This document shows, in pieces, positions 50,026 through 57,579 of a stretch of 64,000 nucleotides of DNA. The stretch comes from Conyzicola nivalis (GTDB taxonomy: Bacteria > Actinomycetota > Actinomycetes > Actinomycetales > Microbacteriaceae). Within the stretch, counting starts at the first letter, position 1; each line of letters begins with the position of its first letter. The DNA lies in the NCBI RefSeq assembly GCF_014639655.1, contig NZ_BMGB01000001.1, positions 1,132,882 through 1,196,881 of the forward strand, given 5' to 3'. The position numbers and the translations under genes are program-made. Below the pieces are notes generated by a model. It did no database searches and was not told where the DNA came from. It saw only the letters and a program-made list of their open reading frames with translations.

Positions 50026-50889
50026 TCAGTTCTTCTCGCCGATCATCGACTCGTGCCAGTGCAGGACCCGCCGCTCGATCGCGGTGATGATGGCCAGCAG
50101 CACGGAGCCGAGGATCGCGAGACAGAAGATCGCCGCGTAGACGACGGGCAGGCGGTTGTTCGACGACGCGATGCTGATGACCGTTCCGAGACCCTCGGCC
50201 GCGCCGGGGGCGGCGAGCTCCGCGACGACGGCGCCGATGATCGAGAGCGGGAACACGATGCGCAGTGACGTGAACAGGAACGGCAGCGCGCTGGGCATCC
50301 GCACGTGCCAGAGCATCTCGATGCGCGAGGCGTGCAGCGTCGAGAAGACCTGCACGACCGACTGTGGCACGGAGCGGAGCCCGGTGGACACGTTGATGAG
50401 GATCGGGAAGAAGCAGATCAGCGCCGTGACGATGAGCTTCGGTTCCGGTCCGAACCCGAATGCGACCACGAGCGCGGGCGCGATGGCGACCAGCGGCGTC
50501 ACGTTGAGCACGACCGCCACCGGCATGATGGCCCGTCGCGCGATGGGCAGTTCGGAGATCAGGATCGCGAGCACGTACGAGGCGACGAACCCGATGGCGA
50601 GGCCGATCAGCGCCACGGACAGCGTGACCCAGGCGTTGTGGAGGTAGAAACCCGGATTGCTCGCGAGCGCCTCCCACACCGCGGCGAGCGGCGGCAGCAG
50701 GTACGGGTTGTCTTTCGCGACGAAATTCCAGGCGAAGCCGAGAGCGACGACGAGCACGACCACGGGCAGCCAGTAGGCGGGGCGGACGAAGGAGAAGCGC
50801 GCGGGGATCGCCGCGGTCTTCTTCCGCGGGAGCGTGCTCTCGACGGGTGCCGGGTCCACGCGTGGCGTCACAGGGGTGGTGAGTGTCAT
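50026..50889 (-). CDS. ABC transporter permease (SsuC/ThiX-like)
   Basis: A 287-residue permease of the nitrate/sulfonate/bicarbonate class. The EAA loop is STLHASRIEMLWHVRMPSALPFLFTSLRI (in pieces), preceded by PVAVVLNVTPLVAIAPALVVAFGFGPEPKLIV and FPILINVSTGLRSVPQSVV. Six to seven membrane segments. It lies between the ATPase and receptor genes, 15 and 65 bases away. The class fits the NMT1-like receptor. Confidence 0.9.
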   Translation of the reverse strand: MTLTTPVTPRVDPAPVESTLPRKKTAAIPARFSFVRPAYWLPVVVLVVALGFAWNFVAKDNPYLLPPLAAVWEALASNPGFYLHNAWVTLSVALIGLAIGFVASYVLAILISELPIARRAIMPVAVVLNVTPLVAIAPALVVAFGFGPEPKLIVTALICFFPILINVSTGLRSVPQSVVQVFSTLHASRIEMLWHVRMPSALPFLFTSLRIVFPLSIIGAVVAELAAPGAAEGLGTVISIASSNNRLPVVYAAIFCLAILGSVLLAIITAIERRVLHWHESMIGEKN

Positions 50890-50904
50890 GGTTGTTTCCC
50901 GTCC

Positions 50905-51741
50905 CTAGGCCGCGCTCGAGGCCGGATTGCTCACGGGGTTCTCGCGCCACGCGGCCTGGAGGTGGTCGCGGATCGTGTCTTCGAAGTGGTGGAATTCTGG
51001 TGTCTTCAACATCGCCTCGCTGCGCGGGCGCGGGAGCGTGATGTCGACGGACGCCGTGACCCGGCCGGGACCCGACGACATCACGAGGACCTTGTCGGAG
51101 AGCCGCACGGCCTCCGTCACCGAGTGGGTGACGAAGACGACGGTCGTGTTCATCTGGTCCCAGATGTCGAGCAGTTGCCCCTGGATCGACTCGCGGGTGA
51201 ACTCGTCGAGCGCCGAGAACGGCTCGTCCATCAACAGCACGTCGGGCTGAACCCCGAAGGCCCGCACGATCGCGGTGCGCTGCTGCATGCCGCCGCTCAA
51301 CTGCGCGGGCAGCTTGTGCACGGCGTCGCCGAGCCCGGCCTTCTGCAGCAGGTCGCGCATGTCCGGCGCCGCCTTCGCCACATGCCCGCCGATTTTCTGG
51401 CGTCGTCGGTCGGCGCCGGGGTTGACCTTCGCCGGCAGGCTCACGTTCTTGAGCACGTCGAGCCACGGCAGCAGCGCGGGAGTCTGCGGAACGAGTCCGA
51501 TCATCTTCGCGGCGCAAGCACGTTCCGGTGTCACCCCGAAGACGCTCACGTCGCCGTCGTCGGCCTGCTCGAGTCCGGCGATGAGGCGCAGCAGGGTGGA
51601 CTTGCCACAGCCGGACGGTCCGATGATGCTCACGAACTGGCCGCGCTCGATCGTGACGTCGACGCCGTTGAGGGCGACGTGCTGGCCCGCGCCCGATCCG
51701 TAGATCTTCACGGCCTTGCTGATGGCGATGGTGTCTGACAC
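50905..51741 (-). CDS. ABC transporter ATP-binding protein (SsuB/ThiZ-like)
   Basis: A 278-residue ATPase. Walker A GPSGCGKSTLLRLIAGLE near residue 42, Q-loop LVPQTPALLPWLDVLKNV, signature LSGGMQQRTAIVRAF, Walker B LLMDEPFSALDEFTRE and switch VFVTHSVTEAVRLSDKV. These are the marks of the nitrate/sulfonate/taurine family. An insertion of about 15 residues between Q-loop and signature (NPGADRRRQKIGGHVAKAA) is slightly unusual. GTG start three bases after the flavin reductase stop. Confidence 0.9.
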   Translation of the reverse strand: MSDTIAISKAVKIYGSGAGQHVALNGVDVTIERGQFVSIIGPSGCGKSTLLRLIAGLEQADDGDVSVFGVTPERACAAKMIGLVPQTPALLPWLDVLKNVSLPAKVNPGADRRRQKIGGHVAKAAPDMRDLLQKAGLGDAVHKLPAQLSGGMQQRTAIVRAFGVQPDVLLMDEPFSALDEFTRESIQGQLLDIWDQMNTTVVFVTHSVTEAVRLSDKVLVMSSGPGRVTASVDITLPRPRSEAMLKTPEFHHFEDTIRDHLQAAWRENPVSNPASSAA

Positions 51742-51744
51742 GGT

Positions 51745-52272
51745 TTAGACCAACTTCCTGAACGCGCGGTTCTGATAAACGAGGGGCTCGACGTCGGCGC
51801 GCAGCACGTCGTCGACGTGGACGATGATCATGAGGTGGTCCCCCACGGTCCAGCGCTCGTGCACCCGACCGACGATGGATGCCGCGGCGCCCGTCACGAC
51901 GGGAACGTGGTCGTACTCGTGGTGCAGTTCGACCGCCGCAAACTTGTCGACGCCCTTGGTGGCGAAGTGCTTGGCGATGTCGCCCTGGCCGTCGGCGAGG
52001 ATGTTCACCGCCAGGTGCGTCGTGCGGGCGAACGCCGGGTAGCTCTCGGCCGTCTCGGCGAGGAACACGGCCACGAGTGGCGGCGAGACCGAGACGCTCG
52101 TGAAGCTGTTGGCGGTGAACCCGTAGGGCGTGCCGTCGATCTTGGTGGTGACGAGCGTGACCGACGTCGCCATGCCGGCGAGGGCGCGGCGCAGTTGTCC
52201 CGCGTCGAATCCGGGAGGCGATTCGAGGTAAGTTCCGGATGACTCGGCTACCGCTGTGTCGACGTTCGTCAT
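51745..52272 (-). CDS. Flavin reductase family protein (RutF/HpaC-like)
   Basis: A 175-residue FMN-binding split-barrel reductase. LRRALAGMATSVTLVTTKIDGTPYGFTANSFTSVSVSPPLVAVFL (in pieces) is the classic flavin-reductase-like opening, then THLAVNILADGQGDIAKHFATKGVDKF and HLMIIVHVDDV. Such enzymes supply reduced FMN to two-component monooxygenases, here the RutA-like and DmoA-like proteins. ATG at 52272 overlaps the stop of the preceding FMN reductase (ATGA). Confidence 0.9.
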   Translation of the reverse strand: MTNVDTAVAESSGTYLESPPGFDAGQLRRALAGMATSVTLVTTKIDGTPYGFTANSFTSVSVSPPLVAVFLAETAESYPAFARTTHLAVNILADGQGDIAKHFATKGVDKFAAVELHHEYDHVPVVTGAAASIVGRVHERWTVGDHLMIIVHVDDVLRADVEPLVYQNRAFRKLV

Positions 52273-52793
52273 GCCGCCACCCCCGCGAGCGAACCGAGGA
52301 CGACCGAGCGGCGCTCGATCCACTCGGCGATGGCCGTGTCGCGCTGTGCACCATCGGCGGCCACCGCGTCGGGGAGGAACAGACCGCCGAGCGGGCTGAG
52401 CGCGCCGAGCTCGTCGAGCACGGGCTGCAGGTGGGTTCCGCCGGCGAGCGAGTGCTGCGGCGACGCGGCGATCGTCAGCGGCACTGCGAACGTCGAGGAG
52501 AGCGCTCCGGGTCCGTACCCGTCGAGGAACGCCTTGAGCAGGCCCGTGTAGGAGCCCTTGTAGACCGGCGTGGCCACGACGAGCAGCTGCACCGCGGCGA
52601 GCCGGGCACGCTCGCCGGCCACACCGGCGTCGGAGCTGTCGAGAACGCGGCCGCCGAATTCGGCGAGGTCGACCACGCCGGCGTCCGACGCTCCGAGCGC
52701 GTCGGTGAGGCTGGCCACGAGCGAGCGTGTCGCCGCGAGAGTCTTCGAATCGGCACGTGGGTTGCCCACGACGCCGCTGATCAGGAAAGTCAC
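52269..52793 (-). CDS. NAD(P)H-dependent FMN reductase (SsuE/MsuE-like)
   Basis: A 174-residue flavodoxin-like reductase. It begins FLISGVVGNPRADSKTLAATRSL with the phosphate-binding S-x-R/K-S pattern, and has LLVVATPVYKGSYTGLLKAFLD followed by PLTIAASPQHSLAG, typical of SsuE/MsuE. A second source of FMNH2 in the operon. SsuE-type reductases often serve sulfonate monooxygenases, one hint that the substrate could contain sulfur. GTG start with GGAGG eight bases upstream. First gene of the catabolic operon. Confidence 0.88.
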   Translation of the reverse strand: MTFLISGVVGNPRADSKTLAATRSLVASLTDALGASDAGVVDLAEFGGRVLDSSDAGVAGERARLAAVQLLVVATPVYKGSYTGLLKAFLDGYGPGALSSTFAVPLTIAASPQHSLAGGTHLQPVLDELGALSPLGGLFLPDAVAADGAQRDTAIAEWIERRSVVLGSLAGVAA

Positions 52794-52886
52794 TTGTGCC
52801 TCCAGGGCTCAGATCCGTCGAAAAGAGAGAAGGAGAGCGAACGGGTGAAGAGATTCGCCTCTCGAGAGGAACGCTGTCGAGAAGGA

Positions 52887-52913
52887 AGCTAATGGCCCGC
52901 GGAGGTCCGTTAG
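52887..52913. promoter_or_regulatory. Candidate promoter/operator of the catabolic operon
   Basis: On the minus strand TAGCTT (complement of 52887-52892) could be the -10 of the operon, giving a leader of roughly 85 bases. It is overlapped by an imperfect inverted repeat CTAATGG (52889-52895) and CCGTTAG (52907-52913). No regulator gene is adjacent, so this is only a candidate. Confidence 0.35.
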
Positions 52914-52928
52914 TGAGACAGTACAGAC

Positions 52929-52978
52929 CGAGTGTTACGCGAAAGCGACGGGTTCTGTTTCGCGCGCGTAAACACTCG
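52929..52978 (-). terminator. Long stem-loop between the orphan gene and the operon
   Basis: CGAGTGTTACGCGAAA (from 52929) pairs with TTTCGCG and then GTAAACACTCG (to 52978) with a small bulge. It starts three bases beyond the stop codon of the gene at 52981. It lacks a U-run, so it may be a Rho-independent terminator of weak type or a processing structure. Confidence 0.5.
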
Positions 52979-52980
52979 CC

Positions 52981-53397
52981 CTAGGCCGTGAGCAGGTGCA
53001 GCGAACCGTCGGCGGTGTGGAACGAGTAGACGTCGACCTGCTGTGCTTTCGCGGCGCTGAGTGGCCAGGATGCCGAGGTGAAGAACCTCGCCTGCGGCTC
53101 GGCGACGCAGAGAACCAGTCGGGGTCTCGTCGGCAATACACCGCGCAGCCAGACGAGTTTGAACATGTCGGCGAGGGCGCCCATACGGTGGGTCGAGCGC
53201 GCCTCGCCAAGGTACGGGACGAGCTGCACGAGCACGCTCTCGGCCTGGTCGATGCCCTCGACCTCCACCCGGAGGTTTCCGGGCAGTTGCAGGGTGCGCG
53301 GTTCGAGGTCGACCCTGAGCAGGGCGCCGAGTGCGCGCAACATGGCGTGTTCCGTCGATTCCTCGGCGATTCGACCCGTCGTTCCGATGTGCCCCAC
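52981..53397 (-). CDS. Unrecognised small protein
   Basis: A 138-residue soluble protein that I cannot place. It has an amphipathic opening, AMLRALGALLRVDLEPRTL, a mixed alpha/beta middle, VEVEGIDQAESVLVQLVPYL and VLPTRPRLVLCVAEPQARFF, and ends TADGSLHLLTA. The pattern hints at a restriction-endonuclease-like or PD-(D/E)XK-type small fold, but no motif is certain. GTG at 53397 is preceded by GAGGTG; ATG at 53343 is an alternative. It stands alone between the tRNA gene and the catabolic operon. Confidence 0.6.
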   Translation of the reverse strand: MGHIGTTGRIAEESTEHAMLRALGALLRVDLEPRTLQLPGNLRVEVEGIDQAESVLVQLVPYLGEARSTHRMGALADMFKLVWLRGVLPTRPRLVLCVAEPQARFFTSASWPLSAAKAQQVDVYSFHTADGSLHLLTA

Positions 53398-53495
53398 CCC
53401 GTCACCTCGCAGTCTCTCGGTTCACCGAGACACGAGCGTACGCCGCAGATATTTCGCCGGTGTTTCTGGCTGCGACGACGGGCCCGTTAACGACG

Positions 53496-53523
53496 AAAGC
53501 CCCGCTGAATACAGCGGGGCTTT
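53496..53523 (-). terminator. Terminator of the tRNA-Ala transcript
   Basis: AAAGCCCCGCTG (53496-53507) and CAGCGGGGCTTT (53512-53523) form a perfect 12-bp stem with a four-base loop, eight bases beyond the 3' end of the tRNA. The T-run within the stem end gives a compact intrinsic terminator that can act in both directions. Confidence 0.85.
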
Positions 53524-53531
53524 CTCACTAA

Positions 53532-53608
53532 TGGTGGATCCAAGGGGATTCGAACCCCTGACCCCCTGCATGCCATGCAGGTGCGCTACCGGGCTGCGCC
53601 ATGGACCC
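53532..53608 (-). tRNA. tRNA-Ala (anticodon GGC)
   Basis: A 77-nt tRNA with encoded CCA. Acceptor stem GGGTCCA/TGGATCC carries the G3-U70 wobble pair that identifies alanine tRNAs. D-arm GCGCAGCCCGGTAGCGC, anticodon stem CCTGC/GCAGG with loop ATGGCAT (anticodon GGC), T-arm with GGTTCGAATCC. It decodes GCC/GCU codons; GCC is heavily used here. It is followed by a terminator at 53496-53523. Confidence 0.96.
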
Positions 53609-53730
53609 ATTATTCGTTTTTCGATTCGCCTTCTCTCTCGAAAAGGCAACTTGTAAAGATTACTACATAACTCGACGACTCCAAACCGCGCCGACGCGAA
53701 TCCGAAACAATGACGGGGCAAACTGGTCGG

Positions 53731-54303
53731 ATGAGTGCCACACCGATCACCGTCTCCGTCACGCGAACCGTCGCCCCCGAGCGTGCGAAGGAGGCCGCGG
53801 CCTGGGCACGCGCCGGGCAGGAACTCGCGAGCGCCAGCCCGGGCTACCTGGGTTCCGGTTGGATTCGCCCCGACCCCGAGTCATCCGAATGGCACATGCT
53901 CTACCGTTTCGCCGACGAACCGAGCCTGTCCACATGGGAGAAGTCCGCCGAGCGCGCCTGGTGGGTGGAGAGCGCGGTCGGACTGGTCGAGGAGTCGTCG
54001 GTCGAGCGTCGAACCGGCATCGAGGGCTGGTTCGACCAGCCGACGTCGGTCGAGGTGATCGCGCAGACCCCGCCCACTCCCCCGCGCTGGAAGCAGATGG
54101 TCGCGATCTTCGCGAGCTTCCTGCCGCTCAGTCTCGTCGTCAACTGGTTGCTGTCGTTTGTGAGCGACGGTTGGCCGCTGCCCCTGCGCGTTCTGGTGCT
54201 CACGGTGATCGTCACGCCGGTGATGACCTACCTCGCGCTTCCGGCGATCACCCGACTGCTGCGGCCGTGGCTGCTGGGGGGCGGCGTCCGGCGTACGAAA
54301 TAG
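53731..54303 (+). CDS. Antibiotic-biosynthesis-monooxygenase (ABM) domain membrane protein
   Basis: A 190-residue protein. The N-terminal 100 residues are an ABM ferredoxin-like domain (ITVSVTRTVAPERAKEAAAWA, GYLGSGWIRPD, MLYRFADEPSLSTWEKS). The C-terminal part has two membrane helices (MVAIFASFLPLSLVVNWLLSF and PLRVLVLTVIVTPVMTYLAL) with PRWKQ between. This ABM-plus-two-helix family is widespread and has no defined role. ATG at 53731; CAAACT is six bases upstream. It is convergent with metQ across a hairpin. Confidence 0.85.
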   Translation: MSATPITVSVTRTVAPERAKEAAAWARAGQELASASPGYLGSGWIRPDPESSEWHMLYRFADEPSLSTWEKSAERAWWVESAVGLVEESSVERRTGIEGWFDQPTSVEVIAQTPPTPPRWKQMVAIFASFLPLSLVVNWLLSFVSDGWPLPLRVLVLTVIVTPVMTYLALPAITRLLRPWLLGGGVRRTK

Positions 54304-54332
54304 TGCCCGCCCCGCAGCGGCGGGACGGGCAC
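54303..54332. terminator. Bidirectional terminator hairpin
   Basis: GTGCCCG (54303-54309) pairs with CGGGCAC (54326-54332), with further GC pairing inside, between the convergent ABM gene and metQ. There is no long U-run. Confidence 0.55.
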
Positions 54333-54347
54333 GGATAATGCGTGTGA

Positions 54348-55184
54348 CTAGTTCTCGACGGGCACCACGAGACCGTCCCAGGTCTCGTTGATGTAGTCGG
54401 AGGTCTCCTGCGACGTCAACAGCTCGTAGAGCTTGGCGACGCGGGGATCGCTCTCCAACTCCTCGGTGGTGGCGAGCACGTTGACGTACGGGCTGTCGCT
54501 GCCCTCGATCAGAATCGCGTCGTCGGCGGTGAGGCCGGCGGGCAGCGCGAACGAGATGGTGACGAAGGCCGTGTCGACGTCGGGCACCGACTGCGCCAGC
54601 GTGGCGTTCTCGATCTCGACGAACTCGAAGTCGTGCGGGTTGTCGGTGATGTCGCCGAGCGTGGTCGGCTCCTCGGTGGTCTCGATGAGCCCCTCGGCGG
54701 CGAGGATCAGCAGCGCGCGGCCCTCGTTGGTCGGGTCGTTCGGCACGGCGATCGTCGCGCCGTCCTCGAGGTCGTCGAGGCTCTTGATCTTGTCGCTGTA
54801 GAACGCGGCGCTCGGCAGGTAGACGTCGCCGACGCTCACGAGCGAGTCGCTCGACGCCTCGTTGTAGGTCGCGAGGAAGTTCGCGTTCTGGAACAGGTTC
54901 GCGTCGGTCGACCCGTCGCTCACCGACAGGTTCGGGGTGTTGTAGTCGGTGAACGGCACGAACTCGATGGTGAGGCCGGCGTCGGCGGCGAGGTTCTCCT
55001 GCACCCAGGTCAGGATGTCGCCGGCGGGCGTCTGCAGCGCGCCCACCTTGATCGTGCCGAGGTCCTCGACGTCGGGGTTGGTCGAGGCCGGAGCGCTCGA
55101 CGAGCAGGCGGAGAGGCCGATGGCCAGGACTGCGGCGGCAGCGGCGGCACCAGCAAGGCGCGCGCTGCGGTGGGTGATACGCAT
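54348..55184 (-). CDS. metQ: Methionine ABC transporter substrate-binding lipoprotein
   Basis: A 278-residue NlpA/MetQ family lipoprotein: signal peptide with lipobox LSAC, Cys27. The mature part has IKVGALQTPAGDIL, LTIEFVPFTDYNTPNLSVSDGSTDANLFQNANFL (in pieces) and TIAVPNDPTNEGRALLILAAEGLI, the core NlpA signature, with EIENATLAQSVPDVDTAFVTISFALPAGL. Third gene of metNIQ, behind the permease by 71 bases. AGAAGAG precedes the ATG. D/L-methionine is the family ligand. Confidence 0.93.
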   Translation of the reverse strand: MRITHRSARLAGAAAAAAVLAIGLSACSSSAPASTNPDVEDLGTIKVGALQTPAGDILTWVQENLAADAGLTIEFVPFTDYNTPNLSVSDGSTDANLFQNANFLATYNEASSDSLVSVGDVYLPSAAFYSDKIKSLDDLEDGATIAVPNDPTNEGRALLILAAEGLIETTEEPTTLGDITDNPHDFEFVEIENATLAQSVPDVDTAFVTISFALPAGLTADDAILIEGSDSPYVNVLATTEELESDPRVAKLYELLTSQETSDYINETWDGLVVPVEN

Positions 55185-55255
55185 GTGATTCTCTTCTCTT
55201 GGATGTTGGGTGATGCGGGCGCGGCCGTGATGCTGACTTCGGCCGCTGGGGGAAA

Positions 55256-56026
55256 CTATTCGGCGCTCGTGACCGGACGAAGGTCGGCCCGGGCGGCCAC
55301 GGCCTGGGCCCTGCCGGTGTCCGACGCCGTGCGCGCATACTTCTTCGCGAAGTGGGTGGCGATGGCCGCGAGCGACTGCACGATGATGAAGATGATGATG
55401 ATCACCGCGACGATGTGGATCGTCGAGTACCGCTGGTAGCCGTAGCGGAAGGCAACGTCGCCGAGTCCGCCGCCGGCGACCGTTCCCACCATCGCCGAGA
55501 AGTTGATGATGGATGTCACGGTGGTGGCGAGTCCGAGCAGCATGCTCGGCAGCGCCTCGGGCACGAGCACCTTGCGCACGATCTGCCAACGGCTGGCGCC
55601 CAACGAGTTCGCGGCCTCGGTGAGACCCGGGTCGACCTCCTTCAGGGCGATCTCGACCATGCGGGCGAAGAACGGGATGGCCACGAGCGAGAGCGGCACG
55701 ATCGCCGCGGTCGAGCCGATGAAGGTTCCGACGACGAGTCGGGTGAACGGGATGACCGCGATCATCAGGATGATGAACGGGATCGAGCGCCCGAGGTTGA
55801 CGATGAAGTCGAGCACGCGGTTGATCACGCGTCCGGCCGTGCGCGATCCGAACGGGGTGGCGAAGAGCCCGCCACGCTCGGTACCGACGAGCAGAATGCC
55901 GAGCGGCAGGCCGACGATGACGGTGACGATCAGCGCGAGGGAGACCATGTAGAGCGTCTGCCCGGTGCCGAGCAGCAGCACGTCGACGAGGTCGCTCCAG
56001 AACTTGGGATCGGAGGTGTCGTTCAT
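55256..56026 (-). CDS. metI: Methionine ABC transporter permease
   Basis: A 256-residue permease of the MetI type. LLLGTGQTLYMVSLALIVTVIVGLPLGILLV at the start, NLGRSIPFIILMIAVIPFTRLVVG, and the EAA loop LTEAANSLGASRWQIVRKVLVPEALPSML, followed by NFSAMVGTVAGGGLGDVAFRYGYQRY, are all MetI marks (each read in pieces). ATG at 56026 overlaps the metN stop by ATGA. Together with MetN and MetQ it imports methionine. Confidence 0.94.
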   Translation of the reverse strand: MNDTSDPKFWSDLVDVLLLGTGQTLYMVSLALIVTVIVGLPLGILLVGTERGGLFATPFGSRTAGRVINRVLDFIVNLGRSIPFIILMIAVIPFTRLVVGTFIGSTAAIVPLSLVAIPFFARMVEIALKEVDPGLTEAANSLGASRWQIVRKVLVPEALPSMLLGLATTVTSIINFSAMVGTVAGGGLGDVAFRYGYQRYSTIHIVAVIIIIFIIVQSLAAIATHFAKKYARTASDTGRAQAVAARADLRPVTSAE

Positions 56027-57015
56027 GCTGCGTCCCTTACGAGTTCGACGAGCAGGCCTTGGGCGCGCAGGTCGGCGATCGCCGCCGCGGTGGTCTGCGG
56101 CGAGCCGGGCAGCTCGAGACGGGTGCGGCCGGCCTGGTTGCCGGCGATCGTCTCGATCGTGGCACCGAGGATGCTCACGTCGATCGCGTGGTCCCTGGCC
56201 AGCTGCGCGATGACCGGCCGGTCGGCGGACCCGCCGCTGAAGGTGATGTCGACGACCGCGCCCGTCGTGCCGGCCGGGATGTCCCCGAGCGGGAAGAGGT
56301 CGTGGGCCAGCCGGGAACCCGGGGTGGAGATGAGCTCGACCAGTTTTCCCTGTTCCACGACGCGGCCGCCCTCGAGCAGGGCCGCCGAGTCGCACACCGT
56401 CTTCACGACGTCCATCTCGTGGGTGATGAGCAGCACGGTGAGGTCGAGCTCGCGGTTGATGGTCTTGAGCAGCTCGAGGATCGACCGAGTGGTCTCGGGA
56501 TCCAGTGCGCTTGTGGCCTCGTCGGAGAGCAGCACGCTCGGTCGCCCGGCGAGGGCACGGGCGATTCCGATGCGCTGCTTCTGGCCGCCGGAGAGCTGGG
56601 CCGGGTACGCGTTCTCCTTCTCGGCCAGTCCCACGAGGTCGAGGATCTCGCCGGCGCGTGAACGCCGTTCGCGGCCGTCGACGCCGATGACCTCGAGCGC
56701 GAGTTCGACGTTGCCGCGGACCGTCCGGCTCGACAGCAGGTTGAAGTGCTGGAAGACCATGCCGATGCTCTGCCGGGCGATGCGCAGGTCGCGGTCGGCG
56801 AGAGACGTGATGACTCTGCCGTCGACCGTTATGGTGCCGACATCCGGCCGTTCCAACAGGTTGACGGTGCGGATGAGGGTGCTCTTGCCCGCACCGCTCT
56901 GCCCGACCACGCCGAAGATCTCTCCGCGCCCGACCTCGAGACTGACGTCGTCGAGGGCCAGCGTGCTACCGGAGCCCACGCCGAAGGACTTGCTGACGTG
57001 ACTGATCGATATCAT
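56023..57015 (-). CDS. metN: Methionine ABC transporter ATP-binding protein
   Basis: A 330-residue ATPase. Walker A VGQSGAGKSTLIRTVNLLE near residue 36, Q-loop GMVFQHFNLLSSRTV, signature LSGGQKQRIGIARAL, Walker B SVLLSDEATSALDPETT, switch LLITHEMDVVKTV. The last 75 residues are the NIL (ACT-like) methionine-sensing domain used for trans-inhibition. First gene of metNIQ. Upstream, two direct repeats of TTTCCGTCGNNCGAA lie 29 bases apart and could bind a regulator; no SAM riboswitch is recognised. Confidence 0.94.
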   Translation of the reverse strand: MISISHVSKSFGVGSGSTLALDDVSLEVGRGEIFGVVGQSGAGKSTLIRTVNLLERPDVGTITVDGRVITSLADRDLRIARQSIGMVFQHFNLLSSRTVRGNVELALEVIGVDGRERRSRAGEILDLVGLAEKENAYPAQLSGGQKQRIGIARALAGRPSVLLSDEATSALDPETTRSILELLKTINRELDLTVLLITHEMDVVKTVCDSAALLEGGRVVEQGKLVELISTPGSRLAHDLFPLGDIPAGTTGAVVDITFSGGSADRPVIAQLARDHAIDVSILGATIETIAGNQAGRTRLELPGSPQTTAAAIADLRAQGLLVELVRDAA

Positions 57016-57027
57016 GCGCTACCCGGG

Positions 57028-57071
57028 TTCGTACGACGGAAAAATCGTCACGCGCCTTCGAGCGACGGAAA
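57028..57071 (-). repeat. Direct repeat pair upstream of metN
   Basis: On the minus strand TTTCCGTCGTACGAA (57042-57028) and TTTCCGTCGCTCGAA (57071-57057) agree at 13 of 15 positions and are spaced by 29 bases. They fill the region directly upstream of the metN start (57015), where a regulator of methionine uptake would bind. Confidence 0.5.
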
Positions 57072-57156
57072 GAATCAGTGTCGCCCGGCGGGCTGCGCGG
57101 CGCCAAGTCGTGTTACGCCGTGTGTCCGCCGACGGCTCGCCGGGTCGTGCGGGTTG

Positions 57157-57558
57157 TTATTCGGCGTTCTCCGACACGGGCTCGTCGATCACGGCGGCAC
57201 CGGCCACGTCGAGGGGGATCGTGGGGCAGTCCTTCCACAGGCGCTCGAGCGAGTAGTACATGCGGTCTTCCTCGTGGAAGACGTGGACGATGAGGTCGCC
57301 GAAGTCGAGCAGGATCCAGCGGCCCTCGGCGCGGCCCTCGCGGCGGATGGTCTTGGCTCCGGCCTCCAGCATCTTGTCTTCGATTTCGCCGGCGATCGCG
57401 ACGACGTTGCGCTCGTTGCGGCCGGTGGCGATGAGGAAGACATCGGTGAGGGGAAGCGGGCCGGACACGTCGAGGGCGACGATGTCTTCGGCCTGCTTGG
57501 AGTCGGCGGCGGCGGCCGCAACGTTGACGAGTTCGCGGGCGCGAGGAGAAGCAGTCAC
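57157..57558 (-). CDS. rsfS: Ribosome silencing factor RsfS
   Basis: A 133-residue RsfS/RsfA/Iojap-family protein. DIVALDVSGPLPLTDVFLIATGRNERNVVAIAGEIEDKMLEAG (in pieces), GRAEGRWILLDFGDLIVHVFHEEDRMYYSLERLW cover the family core, including the conserved W-x-LLDFGD-x-x-VHVF stretch. It binds ribosomal protein uL14 and blocks subunit joining during starvation. GTG start at 57558 with AAGGA upstream. It follows the acidic membrane protein, nadD and proA in the conserved block. Confidence 0.94.
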   Translation of the reverse strand: MTASPRARELVNVAAAAADSKQAEDIVALDVSGPLPLTDVFLIATGRNERNVVAIAGEIEDKMLEAGAKTIRREGRAEGRWILLDFGDLIVHVFHEEDRMYYSLERLWKDCPTIPLDVAGAAVIDEPVSENAE

Positions 57559-57579
57559 TGGGTCCTTAAGAGTGGGTGT

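Noticed and set aside
52981-53397. Restriction-endonuclease-like call for the orphan protein
   Set aside because: A few acidic and basic residues suggest it, but no complete PD-(D/E)XK motif can be traced, so it is left unnamed.
57016-57156. SAM riboswitch before metN
   Set aside because: The region has direct repeats but none of the conserved SAM-I or SAM-IV core pairings that I could recognise.
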